Assembly (NCBI GenBank): GCA_040218145.1
Contig: JAVJQK010000122.1
Coordinates: 266,334-330,333, forward strand
Source: Sandaracinaceae bacterium
Lineage (GTDB): Bacteria; Myxococcota_A; Polyangia; Polyangiales; Sandaracinaceae
Length of the DNA stretch: 64,000 bases
Reading direction: 5' to 3'
The translations under genes were made by a program, and so were the position numbers. Positions 63,955-64,000 of this stretch are shown here, piece by piece. The notes under the pieces are model-generated. The model did no database searches, had not been told where the DNA came from, and saw only the letters and a list, made by a program, of their open reading frames with translations. Each line of letters starts with the position of its first letter. Position 1 is the stretch's first letter.

Positions 63955-64000
63955 TCGTCGGCCCGCCGCGCTGGACGCGACGTCGCGCTCGCCGATCCAT

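Noticed and set aside
63860..64000. Short frames running off the window end on either strand
   Set aside because: Fewer than 50 codons, Arg-rich, no recognisable product, and crossed by a palindrome. Not enough to call a gene.

Overview
This is a very GC-rich window with strong G/C preference at third codon positions. It carries several traits typical of Myxococcota: long eukaryote-like Ser/Thr kinases fused to ATPase and TPR regions, a PilZ/PEGA protein, a lipoprotein with DUF4215-type Cys-rich repeats, FG-GAP and LamG lipoproteins, and an FHA/sigma-54 activator. I infer a myxobacterium, probably of the Polyangiales/Sandaracinaceae kind. There is no rRNA gene here to prove it. I see about 50 protein genes and no rRNA, tRNA, CRISPR array, insertion sequence or prophage. 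No gene-free stretch exceeds 300 bases.

Layout. 1-6165: a partial 2-hydroxyacid (phosphoglycerate-type) dehydrogenase, a Nudix hydrolase, a LamG lipoprotein, dapF, a Glu-Pro-repeat membrane protein, an AmpG-like transporter and an L,D-transpeptidase. 6259-9096: a GT4 glycosyltransferase, a small sulfotransferase-like protein and an HprK-like P-loop protein. 9097-12812: FHA/sigma-54 activator, rpe and a Ser/Thr kinase, followed by a 15-bp tandem repeat. 12928-23115 (minus): a probable six-gene operon of two histidine kinases, MoxR ATPase, DUF58, TgpA-like transglutaminase and a TPR protein.

23137-34957 is the most interesting part. A chain of minus-strand genes linked by 4-bp overlaps encodes a double cyclic-nucleotide-binding-domain protein, an HprK-like kinase, a PqqD-like peptide-binding protein and a radical SAM/SPASM enzyme. 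It is followed by an FG-GAP lipoprotein, a hidden 55-codon gene and an S24/S26-type peptidase. The 55-residue product looks like a RiPP precursor: a leader with a KRPYERPRV (YxxP) motif, a two-Cys core, and a C-terminal serine. A sulfotransferase faces the peptidase gene and a GT2 glycosyltransferase lies beyond the other end. I propose an undescribed or poorly described RiPP pathway (radical SAM modification, leader removal, possible phosphorylation of the terminal serine). The 6.3-9.1 kb locus holds a second HprK-like gene with its own sulfotransferase-like and glycosyltransferase genes.

34975-52447: a TPR-like protein, a patatin phospholipase, two giant kinase-ATPase-TPR signalling proteins, an aminotransferase/ABC ATPase/rhodanese/MBL-like group, a dihydrolipoamide dehydrogenase-type flavoprotein, a lipoprotein and an aspartoacylase-like deacylase. 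52473-64000: DinG-like helicase, rhomboid protease, PilZ-PEGA protein, folK with a C-terminal extension, an xseA-aroE-SDR run, a DUF962 (Mpo1-like) protein and a PiT-like membrane protein.
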